From DATFVJ01 sp963851085 (lineage in GTDB: Bacteria; Actinomycetota; Actinomycetes; Streptosporangiales; Streptosporangiaceae), in NCBI GenBank assembly GCA_963851085.1, contig CAWKNX010000016.1, positions 62,001 to 126,000 of the forward strand: a stretch of DNA of 64,000 nt. The letters are read 5' to 3'. Below the pieces are notes generated by a model. That model was given only the letters and a program-made list of their open reading frames with translations. It was not told where the DNA came from and made no database searches. This document shows, piece by piece, positions 36,108-46,743 of this stretch; position 1 is the stretch's first letter, and each line of letters starts with the position of its first letter. The position numbers and the translations under genes are program-made.

Positions 36108-37334
36108 CTAGTGCTGACGCGGTGATGGGGGCGGATCAGCCGTGCCGCCAGGGGTGAGGCGCTGGTTCAGCCATTGGAGGGCCTGGCCGATCTCGCGCTT
36201 CCAGGTGCGGAAGTTGTGACCGCCCACGGGCAGGATGAGCTCGTAGCCGCGCATGGGCGGGCGGATCATGCTCAGGAACCTGAGGGTCGGCAGATAGTCG
36301 TCCTCGCCGACGCGGCTGCTGGTCAGGAGCACGGACACGGGCGGCGGGGGGTGATGGCCGAGCCGCCAGAACAAGTCGTTCTCCGACCGGTACGCCGCGC
36401 TGTGGCCGTAAAGGCTGCCGGTGGTGAAGTCCTGGATCGCGTTGTAATACCCGGAGAGCGACACGGCGGCGCCGAAGCGGTCCGAATGCATCATGGCGAG
36501 CTTCACGGCGCAGTAGCCGCCGGTCGAGTCGCCCATGACGGCCCACCCGCCGGCGCCGGTGGCGACACGGAAGGTCCGCTCGACCGCGAGCGGCACGTCC
36601 TCGGCGAAGAATGTCTCCGCTTGCGGGCCGTTCGGGATGTCGGTGCATTCGGTGTCGCGGGGCATGTCGACAGAAGAGAACATCATCACGAAGATCGTTG
36701 GCTGCAACCGGCCCTTCGCGACTCCCGCCGCTACCGCACCCGGCAGGTTGAGCCGGGTGATCTCGCTGCGCGGGTCACTCGGATAGCCGGTCAGCACGAG
36801 TACCGCGGGGAACAGCCGGTCAGCGTACGCGCGCTGGAAATACTGCGGCGGCAGGTACACGTATGACCTGGGCACGGTGATGCCCGTGCGCTCACCCCTG
36901 ATCTGGACGGTCAGGATCTCACCGTTGGTGGCCGCTTCGGTGGGGTGAACGGCCGGCGCGGTGGGTGCGCGCACCGGCGCGGTGGGGTGCGTGGCCCGTG
37001 GGGTGGCGGCCGGGCTGGCCGGGATCTGGGTGCGCGTGACGACGATCGGCGCGACCGCGGCGCCGTGCCCCGCGCCGCGGGCGGTCTGAAACGTCGCGCT
37101 CGCGTGGGTGCCGACCAGGTCCGACCACGACACGATGAAGGAGAAATACGCGTTGAGCCCACCGAGGACCGCGACGATCGCCGTCAGCTGAGTGGCGATC
37201 AGCAGCCCTGTCCGCGCCGCGACGTGCGACTTCTTGTGCCCGGACACACGGGACCAGAGCACGACGGTCGCCGCCATCGTGGCGGCGGCGACAAGGCTGA
37301 GCAAGGCCAGGAATGGGCCGCTGGTCAGCGTCAT
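36108..37334 (-). CDS. Membrane-anchored esterase (antigen-85-like)
   Basis: A 408-residue protein. Two N-terminal membrane helices (MTLTSGPFLALLSLVAAATM, LLIATQLTAIVAVLGGLNAY) are followed by a Pro/Thr-rich linker and an alpha/beta-hydrolase esterase domain (PF00756-like). Visible in it are VYLPPQYF, LFPAVLVLTGYPSD, nucleophile elbow GDSTGGYCAVKLAM and catalytic His in LPVGGHNFRTW. It would face outside the membrane. ATG at 37334 has GAAGG 6 bases upstream. The upstream paralogue runs into it in frame with no stop, so the two may be one tandem polypeptide. Substrate unknown. Confidence 0.8.
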   Translation of the reverse strand: MTLTSGPFLALLSLVAAATMAATVVLWSRVSGHKKSHVAARTGLLIATQLTAIVAVLGGLNAYFSFIVSWSDLVGTHASATFQTARGAGHGAAVAPIVVTRTQIPASPAATPRATHPTAPVRAPTAPAVHPTEAATNGEILTVQIRGERTGITVPRSYVYLPPQYFQRAYADRLFPAVLVLTGYPSDPRSEITRLNLPGAVAAGVAKGRLQPTIFVMMFSSVDMPRDTECTDIPNGPQAETFFAEDVPLAVERTFRVATGAGGWAVMGDSTGGYCAVKLAMMHSDRFGAAVSLSGYYNAIQDFTTGSLYGHSAAYRSENDLFWRLGHHPPPPVSVLLTSSRVGEDDYLPTLRFLSMIRPPMRGYELILPVGGHNFRTWKREIGQALQWLNQRLTPGGTADPPPSPRQH

Positions 37335-38565
37335 CGCGGCACCTTCGCGGCGGCGGCGCGGGTCATGGCGCTGGCGCGCCCGGCGGTCGAGCTCCGCGGT
37401 GATCCGGTCGATGGCCTGGGCCAGTGGCCGCGGGCCGGCCACGAGCGTCAGCTGCGTGACGTGCGTGGGGGCCCGCATCAGGGAAAGAAACGCCCGGGCG
37501 GCGCCCGGGCCTGCGCTCCCCGCCTGGCTGACCGTCGCGCCCCGCAGGAAGCACAGCGAGACCGGCGGGGGTGGCAAGTTCTCCAGTCGCCAGCCCAGGT
37601 CGCTCTCGTCGCGGATCTCCTGGCTTCCGCCCGACATCCACCAGCCGGATGTGCCCGGCCGCATGCCCGCCGAACCGGGTGGCGCGCCGTAACCCGCGAG
37701 TGGCGCCGCGGCCACCGCGAACCGGTCCGAGTGGGCCATGGCGAGCGACAGGGCGCAGTAGCCGCCGCTCGCGTCGCCGAACGCGGCCCAGCCGGCCGCG
37801 GCCGTGCTGGCCCGGTAGGACGACTCGATCGCGGACGGAAGGTCCTGGGCGAAGAAGGTGGCGGCCTGCGGCCCGCCGGGCACATCGAGACAGCCGCGAT
37901 CCCGGCTGCCTGCCACCGACGCGCCGAGCATCACGTAGATCGCCGGCTTCGCCCGCCCTGCGGTGGTCTCCGCGGCAGCGGTGACGGCGAGCGAGGCCGC
38001 GCTGTACGGGTCCCCCGCGGTCATGACGTGGTCGGAAATGACCACGACCACCCCGAACGTGCGGCCGGCCGAGGCCGGCGCAGAAGTACTGCGGCGGCAG
38101 GTAGACGTAAGCGCTGGCCGAGATCCCCGACCGCACGCCGTTGATCCGCACCAGTTCGAGCTGGCCGTAACGCGCGCTGGCATGTGCGCCCGGCGTGGTC
38201 AGCGACGATCCCTGGCCGGTGCGCGGCCAGCCGGGCGGCGTCCGGGCGGCCAGTTCGCCTGCGCCCTGCGACTGGATCGGCGTCGGCTGGGAACCGCCCG
38301 GGTGGCCCGGCGCCACGATCTGGCCCGTGCTGTTGTTGGTGCCGAACAGATCCGACCATGACGCGAAGAAGCCGAACGACAGGTTCACACTCAGGAAGAT
38401 CACGAGCATCACGGACACCTGGGCGCACAGCAGCAGGGCGAAACGGGCCAGCACATGGCTGAGCGCCGGGGTGGCCAGCCGCCGCCACATCCACAAGGTC
38501 CCTGCGAACGCGCAAACGGCGAAGAGCCCGGCCAGCCCGATCAGCAATCCGCTCGTCAGGCCCAC
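37335..38565 (-). CDS. Esterase paralogue, frameshifted, lacks catalytic His
   Basis: Starts MGLTSGLLIGLAGLFAVCAF with the same two-helix and linker layout as its downstream copy. At VYLPPQYF (about 38090) the frame breaks: the continuation APASAGRTFGVVVVISDHVM lies in another frame that runs on through the whole downstream copy. The nucleophile elbow GDASGGYCALSLAM is kept, but the His motif GGHN of its partner is replaced by AGPRP, so this copy may be inactive. No stop separates it from the next start at 37334. Sequencing error, pseudogene and programmed fusion cannot be told apart here. Confidence 0.65.
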
Positions 38566-38744
38566 AGGCTCACCTCCCGCTGGCCTGCTCGCGCTGAGCC
38601 CTGCCTAGCGTTCGGTGCGGGCAACGGATCTCTGGCTGCGCCACCGGCCGCTGGTACGGGGCATTTGCCTGGTTCCTACCCTCGACCCTACCGAGCCATT
38701 GTGACAATTTGATCTCTGATCATGCCGTACCCTTCGCCGCCCGG

Positions 38745-38885
38745 CGCCCATGGCGGCCGGACACCGGCACGCCGCGGCCGGACACCGGCAGGCGCGGCCG
38801 GACACCGGCGCCCCACGGCGGCCGCGGCGGCTCACCCGGCGGCCTGCCGCGCCTGCCGGCCGCGCCTGCCGGCCGCGCTACCTCA
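38745..38885. repeat. GCGGCCGGACACCGGCA short repeats
   Basis: CCGGACACCGGCACG-type units occur three times, followed by GCCTGCCGGCCGCGC duplicates. They lie in the divergent spacer between the esterases and lhgO (38566-38979); no gene is recognised there. Confidence 0.75.
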
Positions 38886-38979
38886 CCGTCGGTATCCTGG
38901 CCTGGCCCACGCTGATGGAGGTTGGACATGGCCGCACCGCTGAATCCGGCACAATTCGCGCCAGATTCGCGCGCCTGAC

Positions 38980-40227
38980 ATGGCCGACGTGGCGGCGGAC
39001 GTCGATCCGGGCGGGGTGACGGGCTCCGTGCTCGACGTGGTGGTCGTCGGGGCGGGCCTGGTCGGGCTCGCTACCGCGATGGCGCTGCTCAAGGAACGGC
39101 CGGGGCTACGGCTGGCCGTTCTGGAGAAAGAGCGCTCGATCGCCGCGCACCAGAGCGGCCACAACTCCGGCGTCATCCACGCGGGCCTCTACTATCAGCC
39201 GGGGAGCCTCAAGGCACGATTCTGCCGCGAGGGCCGGCAGGCCCTGATGGCCTTCGCGGACGAGCACGGCATCCCGTACCGGCTGACCGGAAAGCTCGTC
39301 GTGGCCAGCGACAACAGCGAACGTGACCGGTTTCGTAAGCTGGCGGAACGCGGGCGCGCCAACGGGCTTGCCATCAGGGAGCTCAGGCCAGCTGAGTTCG
39401 GCGAGTTCGAGCCGAACGTCCGCGGTGTGCGCGCGCTGCACATTCCGGAGAGCGGCGTCATCGACTACCGGCGGGTCGCGGCCGCCTATGCCGAGGTCAT
39501 CGCGGAGCGCGGCGGCGCGGTGCTGTGCGGCCGCGGTGTCCACGCCATCACCAGCGGCAATGGCCGCAGCACACTGGCGACCGAACTGGGACCGGTCACG
39601 GCGCGCGCGGTGATCACCTGCGCCGGGCTCCAGTCGGACCGCGTCGCGGCGATGACCGGGCACGCGACAAGCGAATACCGGATCGTCCCATTCCGCGGCG
39701 ACTACTACACGTTCCGGCCGCACGCGGCCGGCCTGGTCCGCGGGCTCGTCTACCCAGTTCCCGACCCCGGGTTCCCTTTCCTCGGCGTGCACTTCACCCG
39801 TGGCATCGACGGATCGCTGCTCGCGGGGCCGAACGCGGTGCCCGCGTTCGCACGCGAAGGCTACGGGCGGCTCTCGGTCAACCGCCGTGATCTGCTCGAT
39901 GTCCTGCGCTTCCCCGGCTTCCGCAGGCTCGCACGGTCGTACGCGGGCACCGGGGCGCGGGAGATCTGGCGCGATCTGGTGAAGCCCGCGTTCGTCACCG
40001 AGATGCGCAGGTACCTGCCGATGATCGAAGCCGCCGACATCAGGTTCGGCCCGTCGGGGGTGCGTGCCCAGTGCCTGAGCCGGTCGGGGGCGCTCGTGGA
40101 CGACTTTCTCATCGAGGAGTCCAGTGGCGCGATCCACGTGCTGAACGCGCCATCGCCAGCCGCCACCGCATCGATCGTCATCGGGCAGCACTGCGCGTCC
40201 CGCGCGATCAGCCACCTCGGCCTGTGA
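38980..40227 (+). CDS. lhgO: L-2-hydroxyglutarate oxidase
   Basis: A 415-residue FAD-dependent oxidoreductase of the DAO fold that oxidises L-2-hydroxyglutarate to 2-oxoglutarate. Dinucleotide motif VVVGAGLVGLATAMALL, then LEKERSIAAHQSGHNSGVIH with AGLYYQPGSLKARFCREG, the LhgO signature, and VPFRGDYYTF. The C-terminal FAD block is also present (APSPAATASIVIGQHCA). In some bacteria the product feeds the respiratory chain through quinone. No operon partner is seen. Start ATG 38980 follows a weakly conserved ribosome-binding site. Confidence 0.92.
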   Translation: MADVAADVDPGGVTGSVLDVVVVGAGLVGLATAMALLKERPGLRLAVLEKERSIAAHQSGHNSGVIHAGLYYQPGSLKARFCREGRQALMAFADEHGIPYRLTGKLVVASDNSERDRFRKLAERGRANGLAIRELRPAEFGEFEPNVRGVRALHIPESGVIDYRRVAAAYAEVIAERGGAVLCGRGVHAITSGNGRSTLATELGPVTARAVITCAGLQSDRVAAMTGHATSEYRIVPFRGDYYTFRPHAAGLVRGLVYPVPDPGFPFLGVHFTRGIDGSLLAGPNAVPAFAREGYGRLSVNRRDLLDVLRFPGFRRLARSYAGTGAREIWRDLVKPAFVTEMRRYLPMIEAADIRFGPSGVRAQCLSRSGALVDDFLIEESSGAIHVLNAPSPAATASIVIGQHCASRAISHLGL

Positions 40228-40342
40228 GTGAGCCCGGCTGCCCGGGCCATCAGACCCCCGAACACCTCGCGCCAGCGGACAGGATCTGTACCCGCTGCTT
40301 CCGCAGGACTGTTCGCCTTTCAGCGCCGTGCCACCACGCGGA

Positions 40343-40376
40343 GCCGTTCAGGATCATTCTTCTTAACGACTGCCGC
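40343..40376. repeat. GCCGTTC/TTAACGAC inverted repeat after lhgO
   Basis: AGCCGTTCAGGATCATTC followed by TTCTTAACGACTGCCGCG, a member of the AACGGCT palindrome family, 115 bases beyond the lhgO stop. It could act as a terminator hairpin. Confidence 0.5.
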
Positions 40377-40537
40377 GGGTGTCGGCTCAGCTGCGGCGTC
40401 AACCGGTGCCGTGGGGGCTCCGGAGGGCGGCCCCCGGGCCAGCACAGTACGGCTGCCGCGGCGAGCGCCACCAGGGATCTGCGGGGATCCGTGTGGTGGC
40501 GCCCCCGGGCGCGCGGGAGCGTGTGCGGCAGCCTCCG

Positions 40538-40699
40538 ATGGTGACGTCAGAGGCGATCACCGCGGCGGCCGCGGGTACCTGCAAGCTCGGCGGCCTGACC
40601 GTCAACCGGCTCGGTTTCGGCGCGATGCGCCTGACGGGCGGCGCCACTTTCGACCCCGGCGCGCGCAGCGATCGGGACCGGTCGATCACTGCGGATTGA
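40538..40699 (+). pseudogene. Aldo/keto reductase N-terminal fragment
   Basis: Encodes ITAAAAGTCKLGGLTVNRLG followed by FGAMRLTGG, the start of actinobacterial aldo/keto reductases (first strand and NRLGFGAMRLTG). It then loses similarity and stops after RSDRDRSITAD at residue 53; the TIM barrel is missing. The relic ends about 90 bases before a tRNA gene, suggesting deletion or replacement there. Confidence 0.75.
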
Positions 40700-40790
40700 C
40701 GGGTGACGTCGTCAAGATCACGATCTCTGCCCGCCGGAGTGCCAGGCAGCCAGAGACGGCGCCGCGACCCGCTAAACTCATCCCGGTACA

Positions 40791-40864
40791 CGGGCTGTAG
40801 CGCAGCTTGGTAGCGCGCTTGCTTTGGGAGCAAGAGGCCGCGAGTTCGAATCTCGCCAGCCCGA
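40791..40864 (+). tRNA. tRNA-Pro (anticodon TGG)
   Basis: A 74-base cloverleaf. The acceptor stem CGGGCTG pairs with CAGCCCG plus discriminator A. The D-arm contains AGCTTGGTAGCGC. The anticodon stem CTTGC/GCAAG holds loop TTTGGGA, giving anticodon TGG. The T-arm is GCGAG TTCGAAT CTCGC. No encoded CCA. The following 40865-41176 shows no gene. Confidence 0.97.
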
Positions 40865-41176
40865 CTCAAACCGCCAGGTCAGGACGTTGTCGTGGGGTCC
40901 TGCCCGAGGACCCGATGAACCATTTGAGCGTCACGTGACCGTCGCCCTGAACGCGACAGACGGGCACCCAGCCCTGCATTCAGTATGTCTACGGCATGCG
41001 CGAGCAGCCAGATATACCAGTTCTGGGCGCCACCGCTGCTCAGCACCGGGCAGACTCCGGCCTATCGTGAAAGCCGCGATACCTTGCCGGGGCCGGGTGG
41101 CTGAGCGCGGGCAGGCTGGGCAGTTCGCCGCCCGAGCTGGCCGGCACAACAGCGGAATGCCCAGCACCGCCGCCAG

Positions 41177-41923
41177 TCAGCGGAGGTGCCTGCCGCTGTT
41201 GACGTCGATGATCGCTCCGGTCATGTACTCGCTGACCGGACTCGCGACGACGGCGATCATCTGAGCGACCCGCCTGCTGGTGGCATAGCGCTGGAGGAGC
41301 AGGCTCTTCTGCGCGTAGTCGTCTGGGAGGTGCTCGATCGTGTTCGCGCCCATCGGGGTCAGCGTGATGCCCGGGGCCACGCAGTTGACGCGTACCTGCG
41401 GAGCCAGTTCGCGGGCGAGCGACCTGGTGAGGTTGACGAGCCCGGCCTTGGCGGCCGCGTAGTGCATGTGATGGGGAGCGCCCGTGTGCGCGGCGACGCT
41501 GGCCACGGTGACGATGCTGCCCCCAGGGCGGATCGCGGGAGTCATCGACTGGAGGGCGAAGAAGGCGCCGGTGAGATTGGCGTTCAGGACGGCGCCCCAT
41601 TCGTCCGCGGTGATCTGGCTGTAGGGCGTGACGACGTTGTGGCCCGCGCAGAGCACGAGGGCATCGAGTCCCCCCTGGCTGGAGACCAGGGCCAGAGCGT
41701 CCCGAGCCGCCCGCTGCGGTGCGCTCAGGTCCAGCGGGGCAACCCATGCGCGTCGTCCGTGGCTCCGCACGCCGGCGGCGGCCTGCTCAGCTCCTTCGGG
41801 CGAGCTTCGGTAGGTCACGGCCACGTCGCAGCCCTCTTCGGCGAGCACACCCGCCACATCCGCCCCGATCCCGCTCGACCCGCCGACGACGACGGCGGTA
41901 CGTCCCCGCAGTTCAAGGTCCAT
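41177..41923 (-). CDS. SDR family oxidoreductase
   Basis: A 248-residue classical short-chain dehydrogenase. Cofactor motif VVVGGSSGIGADVAGVLAEE (GxxxGIG), LCAGHN (the NNAG position), catalytic Ser in VTVASVAAHTG and Y/K in HYAAAKAGLVNLTRSLARE, then APGITLTP. It ends MTGAIIDVNSGRHLR, matching the SDR C-terminal motif. ATG at 41923 has GAGGGAAG upstream. The arginine after the first strand region (TYRSSPEG) suggests NADP(H) preference. Substrate unknown. Confidence 0.9.
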   Translation of the reverse strand: MDLELRGRTAVVVGGSSGIGADVAGVLAEEGCDVAVTYRSSPEGAEQAAAGVRSHGRRAWVAPLDLSAPQRAARDALALVSSQGGLDALVLCAGHNVVTPYSQITADEWGAVLNANLTGAFFALQSMTPAIRPGGSIVTVASVAAHTGAPHHMHYAAAKAGLVNLTRSLARELAPQVRVNCVAPGITLTPMGANTIEHLPDDYAQKSLLLQRYATSRRVAQMIAVVASPVSEYMTGAIIDVNSGRHLR

Positions 41924-42059
41924 CTCGGCACTTCCCTCATCAGAGCCCCCGCACAGAATGCCGGATTCCGGGTGGGTCGTGTAGTCGGTGGCCGCACCGC
42001 CCGAACTGTGGTGCCCACCTCACACGGTGGGCCGGGCCTGCTCGGCGGCGCCGGGCACG

Positions 42060-42172
42060 ATCCGCCGGGACTATGCGTTGGAGGTCACGTACAACCTCGT
42101 GCACGGCTCCGCTCACCTGACTCAGGCGAGCGGCAAATCAAAGATCTTCCCGGAGCTTGTCTACCTTTTTCC
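42060..42172 (+). pseudogene. ndk 3'-end relic
   Basis: Encodes RRDYALEVTYNLVHGSAHLT followed by QASGKSKIFPELVYLF, aligning with the C-terminus of the intact NDK (GDYGLEVQENILHGSDSPDS ... IKIFFPELV) and keeping the active-site histidine context. The stop codon after PELV is lost. The following spacer to the second mreB also matches the ndk-mreB spacer (TGAATGACACG, then ATCAGCAGATC, then GAAGGCTC). This marks a segmental duplication. Confidence 0.88.
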
Positions 42173-42268
42173 GCGCCGGCCGGTGAATGACACGGTGCCG
42201 CCGTGGCCGGAGCCGGTATCCGCAGTCAACGTCATCAGCAGATCGTTTCGTTAGAAGGCTCGTTTCTC

Positions 42269-43300
<1,032 letters not shown>

Positions 43301-43479
43301 CGGTTGAGCGAGGGGACCTGCGCACCAGGGCGCGTTCCCATCGGCCCGCGCCACCTGGTCATGGCCGCCGACGCCGCCGACCGCCGCCCAGGTGCGCCCG
43401 GCCCGTGCGCCGCCCACCGGTTCTGCGCGGTGAGCGGCGCCGAAGCCTGCGCGAAGGTGGCCGCTGGCGGCCGACGCAC

Positions 43480-44037
43480 CTATATCGAGTGGATCAGATT
43501 CCACAGGAGGTCGATCACGTAAGGCCTCGCCGCCGGCACGGGCTTGGGCGCGGCGACATCCGCGGCGGGGGCCACCACCCGCCTGAGCGGTGCTGTCGCT
43601 TCGGTCACGATCACCACGGGGCAGAGGGCTTGCCGCAGGCAGGTCGCGGCGATCGCACCCACCGTCTGTCTGAGCGGGGTATCGGCGCGATGCCCGCCCA
43701 GCACCAGCAGGTCAGCGGCCGCGCACTTCTCGACGATGACGCGCGCCGGCGGGCCGCAGACCAGCGCTGCCCGCACCTTGACGTCGGGGGCCGGACCCAA
43801 TGCCGTTATCGCCCCGGCCAGGTGAGCCTCCGCACGCCGACGTTCGCCCTCCTGCGTCGGCCGCCGACTCACCGGGGCGTACGGGGCGAGACTGCCGAGC
43901 GCGACATGCCAGGCACACACCGCAACGATCTCCGCGTCGCACAATCGGGCCAGATCAGCAGCCCATCGAAGTGCGGCGACCGACGCCGGGGAGCCGTCCA
44001 CGCCGACCGCGATCCGACCGCTGGCCCGCTCAAACAT
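43480..44037 (-). CDS. Universal stress protein (UspA family)
   Basis: A 185-residue single-domain Usp. It begins with IAVGVDGSPASVAALRWAAD; ATP-type motif LLVLGGHRADTPLRQTVGAI followed by ATCLRQALCPVVIVTE. GGAGA lies just before the ATG. Actinobacterial Usps of this type often belong to hypoxia/dormancy regulons; a DosR-like box lies 48 bases upstream. The C-terminal 35 residues extend beyond the domain. It is divergent from glgX. Confidence 0.88.
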   Translation of the reverse strand: MFERASGRIAVGVDGSPASVAALRWAADLARLCDAEIVAVCAWHVALGSLAPYAPVSRRPTQEGERRRAEAHLAGAITALGPAPDVKVRAALVCGPPARVIVEKCAAADLLVLGGHRADTPLRQTVGAIAATCLRQALCPVVIVTEATAPLRRVVAPAADVAAPKPVPAARPYVIDLLWNLIHSI

Positions 44038-44084
44038 GGCATCTCCTCTCCTCTAACATCGCCAGCAGGGAAAGTGCTCGAATA

Positions 44085-44098
44085 GGGCCTTACGTCCC
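44085..44098. promoter_or_regulatory. Candidate DosR/DevR-type box
   Basis: GGGCCTTACGTCCC fits the core GGGNCNNNNGNCCC of actinobacterial dormancy-regulator sites and lies in the usp-glgX divergent region, 48 bases before the usp start. The rest of 44099-44389 shows no gene. Inference from motif only. Confidence 0.5.
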
Positions 44099-44389
44099 GG
44101 CGGGTCTGCGAGTTTGCCCGCGGACCCGGCGGGCCGCCGGCGAACCTCCCGGCGGACGGCGGACCGTGGCGTCGGCGCGGCGGGTGACGATGGCATCGCA
44201 ACGGCTTGCTATAGCGAGTTGACTGGGCTGATGCGGTCGGCGCTCGGCTTGCCGGTGGACCGGCTGCCCGCGTCGGCTGCTGCAAAAGCGCACGCCTGGT
44301 GGCGACGTTCGTGCCGGTCGTTACCGCTGGGCCGCTCGCAGCGCTTGCCGGGTCGTCACTGTGGCGGCATGGGATATGCGGGAGGTGGC

Positions 44390-46555
44390 ATGGAGATCTG
44401 GCCGGGGCGGCCGTCTCCCCTGGGTGCCACGCCGGATGAGTCCGGGACCAATTTCGCGGTGGCGTCGGAGATAGCCAAGCGGGTGGTCCTGTGCCTGTTC
44501 GACGCGAGCGGTGCGGAAACGCAACTGCCGCTGCCAGCGTTTGATGACGGCGTGTGGCATGGGTTCGTGCGGGGCGTGAGCACCGGCCAGCGGTACGGCT
44601 ACCGGGTGATCGGACCGTATGACCCGGCGCGGGGGCTGCGCTGCAACACGGCGAAACTGCTGCTTGACCCGTATGCCAGGGCGACAGATGGCCGGCTGGT
44701 GTGGGGGGCGAGCATGTTCGGCTACCCGCCCGGTGATCCGGACGGGCGGAGCCGCCTCGATTCCGCACCGTCGATGCTGCGGTCGCTGGTGGCCGATCCG
44801 TCATTCGCCTGGGGCGCCGACAGACGGCCCGGGACGCCGTACCGCGACACCGTGATCTATGAGCTGCACGTCAAGGGGTTCACGCAGACGCGCCGTGACG
44901 TGCCGCCGGCGCTGCGGGGAACGTATGCGGGGCTGGCGTGCCCACCGGTGGTGGAGTACGTGGCCGGCCTCGGGGTGACCGCAGTCGAGCTGCTGCCCGT
45001 CCACCAGTTCGTCACCGCCCAGGACCTGGCGGGGCGCGGCCTGGCCGACTACTGGGGCTACAACTCCATCGGCTTCTTCGCCCCGCATGACGGCTACTCC
45101 GCGGCGGTGCGGGCCGGCCGACCCGGCGGGCAGATCGCGGAGTTCCAGGCGATGGTGCAGGCGCTGCATGCGGCTGGGCTTGAGGTGCTGCTTGACGTGG
45201 TGTTCAACCACACGGCGGAGGGCGGCCACCTGGGCCCGACGCTGTGCCTGCGGGGGCTGGACAACCCCGCGTACTACCGACTTGTGCCCGGTGACCTCCG
45301 CCGGTACGTGGACACCACGGGCACCGGCAACTCGGTCAACGCTGACCACCCGGCGTGCCTGCGCATGATCACCGACTCGCTGCGTTACTGGGTGAGCGAG
45401 ATGCACGTCGACGGATTCCGTTTCGATCTGGCCACCACCCTCGCCCGGGAGCAGGGCAACTTCGACCGGCTGGCCGCATTCTTCGACATCGTCGCGCAGG
45501 ACCCGGTCATCTCCCAGGTCAAGCTCATCGCCGAGCCGTGGGATGTCGGCCGACCTGACAGTTACAGCGTGGGCAGGTTCCCGGCCCTGTGGCGCGAGTG
45601 GAACGGCCTCTACCGCGACACCGTCCGCGACTTCTGGCGCGGCTGCGACGGGACGCTGCCCGACCTCGCTACCCGGGTTGCCGGGTCCTCCGACCTTTAC
45701 GGCGCCACCCGCCGGCCAAGCGCCTCGATCAACTTCATCACCGCGCACGACGGGTTCACGCTGCGCGACCTGGTCTCCTATGAGCACAAGCACAACGAGG
45801 CCAACGGCGAGGGCAACCGGGACGGATCCGACGACAACCGGTCGTGGAACTGCGGCGTGGAAGGCCCGGCCGACGACCCGGAGATCCTGGCGCTGCGCGC
45901 CCGCCAGTCACGCGCGCTGCTCGGCACGCTGCTGCTGTCCCGCGGGGTGCCGATGATCCTCGGCGGCGACGAACTCGGCCGCACCCAGGGCGGCAACAAC
46001 AACGCGTACTGCCAGGACAATCCGACGTCCTGGTTTGACTGGGACGCCGCCGACGCCGGCCTGACCGAGTTCACCCGCCGGCTGATCGCATTGCGCCGCG
46101 CGCACCCAGCACTGCGCCGCGGTGCCTACCTGGCCGACCCCGGCTACGTCGTCTGGTTCACCCCGGCGGGCCAGGCGATGACCGACGCCTACTGGCACTC
46201 CGCGGACAGCAAGGCCGTCGCCGTCTACGTGGACGGCACGGTCGCGGCGGACCTCGACGCGCACGGCCGGCCCATGCTCGACGACGACCTGCTCACCCTG
46301 GTCAACGGATCGCCGTATCCGATCACCTTCACGATCCCTGAGGTGGGGAAACGCTGCTCCTGGCAGGTCGAGGTGGACAGCTTCTATCTCGGCGCTGACA
46401 CCGCGGAGTCCCATCTGGCTAATGCCAATGACACGCCCGGCGCGGCCGGCGCGGGCGAGCCGATCGACGCGCGTGACGCGGCCGAGATCGGCGCCGACAG
46501 CCAGCTGTCCGTCCGCCCGCGCTCGTTCGTCCTGCTCCTCGCCAAGCCGTCCTGA
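44390..46555 (+). CDS. glgX: Glycogen debranching enzyme GlgX
   Basis: A 721-residue GH13 isoamylase-type enzyme that removes branches from limit dextrins. The N-terminal CBM48 is seen (SPLGATPDESGTNFAVASE). The GH13 motifs are VELLPVHQF, DVVFNHTAEG, catalytic Asp in VDGFRFDLATTLA, Glu in KLIAEPWDVG and Asp in FITAHDGFTLRDLVSYEHKH. GGDELGRTQGGNNNAYCQDN is typical of GlgX. Start ATG 44390 follows GGAGGTGG directly. A GlgP relic lies just beyond its stop. Confidence 0.95.
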   Translation: MEIWPGRPSPLGATPDESGTNFAVASEIAKRVVLCLFDASGAETQLPLPAFDDGVWHGFVRGVSTGQRYGYRVIGPYDPARGLRCNTAKLLLDPYARATDGRLVWGASMFGYPPGDPDGRSRLDSAPSMLRSLVADPSFAWGADRRPGTPYRDTVIYELHVKGFTQTRRDVPPALRGTYAGLACPPVVEYVAGLGVTAVELLPVHQFVTAQDLAGRGLADYWGYNSIGFFAPHDGYSAAVRAGRPGGQIAEFQAMVQALHAAGLEVLLDVVFNHTAEGGHLGPTLCLRGLDNPAYYRLVPGDLRRYVDTTGTGNSVNADHPACLRMITDSLRYWVSEMHVDGFRFDLATTLAREQGNFDRLAAFFDIVAQDPVISQVKLIAEPWDVGRPDSYSVGRFPALWREWNGLYRDTVRDFWRGCDGTLPDLATRVAGSSDLYGATRRPSASINFITAHDGFTLRDLVSYEHKHNEANGEGNRDGSDDNRSWNCGVEGPADDPEILALRARQSRALLGTLLLSRGVPMILGGDELGRTQGGNNNAYCQDNPTSWFDWDAADAGLTEFTRRLIALRRAHPALRRGAYLADPGYVVWFTPAGQAMTDAYWHSADSKAVAVYVDGTVAADLDAHGRPMLDDDLLTLVNGSPYPITFTIPEVGKRCSWQVEVDSFYLGADTAESHLANANDTPGAAGAGEPIDARDAAEIGADSQLSVRPRSFVLLLAKPS

Positions 46556-46581
46556 CGACCACGCCGCTGCCAGGCACCCAG

Positions 46582-46743
46582 GCCGTCGGCACACTCGACG
46601 GCGCCAGCATCGAACTCCGCGACCGGGTCGGCGCCGCCAACTTCTTCCTCTTCGGGCTCACCGCCGAACAGGTCACCGCCCTAAAGCACCAGGGCTACGC
46701 CCCCGCCACCTACTACCGCGCCGACGCCGAGCTCAGCCAGAGG
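46582..46743 (+). pseudogene. Glycogen phosphorylase (GlgP) fragment
   Basis: Directly after glgX the plus strand encodes AVGTLDGASIELRDRVGAAN then FFLFGLTAEQVTALKHQGYA and PATYYRADAELSQ. This matches the C-terminal GTLDGANVEI ... NFFLFGLT region of GlgP. The rest of the gene is absent and the SRPBCC gene now overlaps its end on the other strand. Evidence of an eroded glgX-glgP pair. Confidence 0.85.

Noticed and set aside
40700..41176. Search for an attachment-site repeat of the tRNA-Pro 3' end in the accessory region.
   Set aside because: No matching repeat of the last 20 bases was seen within the window.
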